Below, one piece after another: positions 5,442 through 6,291 of a stretch of DNA of 6,291 nt. The position numbers were made by a program, and so were the translations under genes. The notes under the pieces were generated by a model. That model was not told where the DNA came from, did not search any database, and was given only the letters and a program-made list of their open reading frames with translations. The stretch is from Verrucomicrobiales bacterium (GTDB taxonomy: Bacteria; Verrucomicrobiota; Verrucomicrobiia; Limisphaerales; Palsa-1400): positions 1 to 6,291 of the forward strand of contig JAQGOW010000108.1 of assembly GCA_028293405.1 (NCBI GenBank), in the 5' to 3' direction. Numbering within the stretch: position 1 is the first letter of the stretch; every line of letters begins with the position of its first letter.

Positions 5442-6291
5442 AAGCAGCATATATATGCGATGCGGTGCGGACGCCGATCGGAAGATACGGCGGCGCGTTA
5501 TCGAGCATTCGCGCCGACGACCTTGCGACGTTGCCAATTCGAGCGTTAGTCGAACGCAATCCAGGTGTCGATTGGGCAGCGATCGACGACGTTGTTTTGG
5601 GATGTGCGAATCAGTCTGGAGAAGACAACCGCAACGTGGCGCGCATGGCGGCTTTGTTGGCTGGGCTTCCGGAGACTGTGCCTGGCTGCACGGTTAATCG
5701 GTTGTGTGGTTCAGGTATGGACGCAGTGGGGTATGCCGCGCGCGCGATCGAAGCGGGCGAAGCTGATTTGATCGTTGCCGGTGGTGTTGAAAGCATGTCG
5801 CGTGCTCCATTCGTGATGCCCAAACCGACTGAAGCATTTTCGCGCCAGCCTGAAATTTACGACACAACACTTGGGTGGCGGTTCGTGAACAAGCGCATGC
5901 AGGAACGTTACGGCACCGATGCGATGGCGGAAACCGCGGAGAACCTCGTCGCGCAATTTGGCATCAGCCGCGAGGACCAGGATCAGTTTGCATTTTGGAG
6001 TCAGTCCAAAACCGCGGCCGCGCAGGCCAACGGTTTGTTTGATGCGGAATTAGTTCCGGTTTGTTTGCCGCAACGCAAAGGCGACCCGATCATTGTCAGA
6101 CGCGACGAACATCCGCGCGCGACCACTCTGGAAAAACTCGCGGGATTAAAACCGATAACACGACGCGAGGGCACGGTGACTGCCGGTAATGCTTCCGGGA
6201 TTAACGACGGCGCAGCTGCGTTGCTGATCGCCTCTGAAGCAGCGGTGAAAAAATTTAATCTAACGCCAAAAGCGCGCGTGTTGACCATAGC
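5438..6291 (+). CDS. pcaF: 3-oxoadipyl-CoA thiolase-like acetyl-CoA acyltransferase, N-terminal part (C-terminus beyond window)
   Basis: The frame is open from the ATG at 5438 to the window edge: 284 full codons of a family usually about 400 residues long. It is a type II degradative thiolase, which cleaves a 3-oxoacyl-CoA with CoA to acetyl-CoA and a shortened acyl-CoA. The N-terminal MKAAYICDAVRTPIGRYGG is typical, and the nucleophilic cysteine is C90 in NRLCGSGMDAVG (87-98). AGGVESMSRAPFVM (114-127), and GNASGINDGAA (250-260) are standard. CANQSGEDNRNVARMAALLA (56-75), the FSRQPEIYDTTLGWRFV stretch (134-150) and PQRKGDPIIVRRDEHPRATT (211-230) match PcaF/PaaJ-type 3-oxoadipyl-CoA thiolases more closely than acetoacetyl-CoA thiolases. 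The second catalytic His and Cys lie beyond the edge and cannot be checked. AGGAG (5426-5430) stands 7 nt before the ATG, which overlaps the aminotransferase stop as ATGA. It would complete the route by releasing acetyl-CoA, with succinyl-CoA if the substrate is 3-oxoadipyl-CoA. Confidence 0.88.
   Translation, partial: MKAAYICDAVRTPIGRYGGALSSIRADDLATLPIRALVERNPGVDWAAIDDVVLGCANQSGEDNRNVARMAALLAGLPETVPGCTVNRLCGSGMDAVGYAARAIEAGEADLIVAGGVESMSRAPFVMPKPTEAFSRQPEIYDTTLGWRFVNKRMQERYGTDAMAETAENLVAQFGISREDQDQFAFWSQSKTAAAQANGLFDAELVPVCLPQRKGDPIIVRRDEHPRATTLEKLAGLKPITRREGTVTAGNASGINDGAAALLIASEAAVKKFNLTPKARVLTI

Overview
The window shows a bacterial catabolic operon on the + strand and, diverging from it, the 5' part of a secreted-protein gene on the - strand. 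Moderate GC, a secreted DUF4838/alpha-glucuronidase-like protein, and missing Shine-Dalgarno sequences at the two outermost genes (but clear ones inside the operon) suggest a member of the Planctomycetes-Verrucomicrobia-Chlamydiae group, perhaps a soil verrucomicrobium. This placement is an inference, not a certainty.

Layout: bases 1-853 (- strand) encode the first 284 residues of a signal-peptide-bearing DUF4838-type protein that runs off the left edge. Bases 854-1080 are a 227-bp divergent intergenic region. It holds a strong imperfect hairpin followed by six T's in + orientation, with no + strand gene upstream for it to terminate. Bases 1081-6291 hold five tightly packed + strand genes: a divergent lysine-2,3-aminomutase-family radical SAM/PLP enzyme (549 aa), the two subunits of a family I CoA-transferase that most resembles 3-oxoadipate CoA-transferase PcaI/PcaJ, a class III PLP aminotransferase of the glutamate-1-semialdehyde/beta-amino-acid subgroup, and the first 284 residues of a PcaF-like 3-oxoacyl-CoA thiolase. 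Every junction overlaps (11, 4, 4 and 4 nt), so the five genes are very probably one translationally coupled unit.

Read in biochemical order, the operon makes a coherent route: an alpha-amino acid is isomerised to a beta-amino acid (KamA-like), transaminated to a beta-keto acid (class III aminotransferase), activated to a beta-ketoacyl-CoA (PcaIJ-like) and cleaved to acetyl-CoA plus an acyl-CoA (PcaF-like). The KamA homologue appears to lack both aspartates that bind the distal amino group of lysine, and the last three proteins resemble 3-oxoadipate enzymes. The favoured hypothesis is therefore 2-aminoadipate -> 3-aminoadipate -> 3-oxoadipate -> 3-oxoadipyl-CoA -> succinyl-CoA + acetyl-CoA, an entry of a lysine-derived amino acid into the lower beta-ketoadipate pathway. 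I do not know of a described gene cluster for this route. Lysine, acetyl-lysine and glutamate versions remain open.
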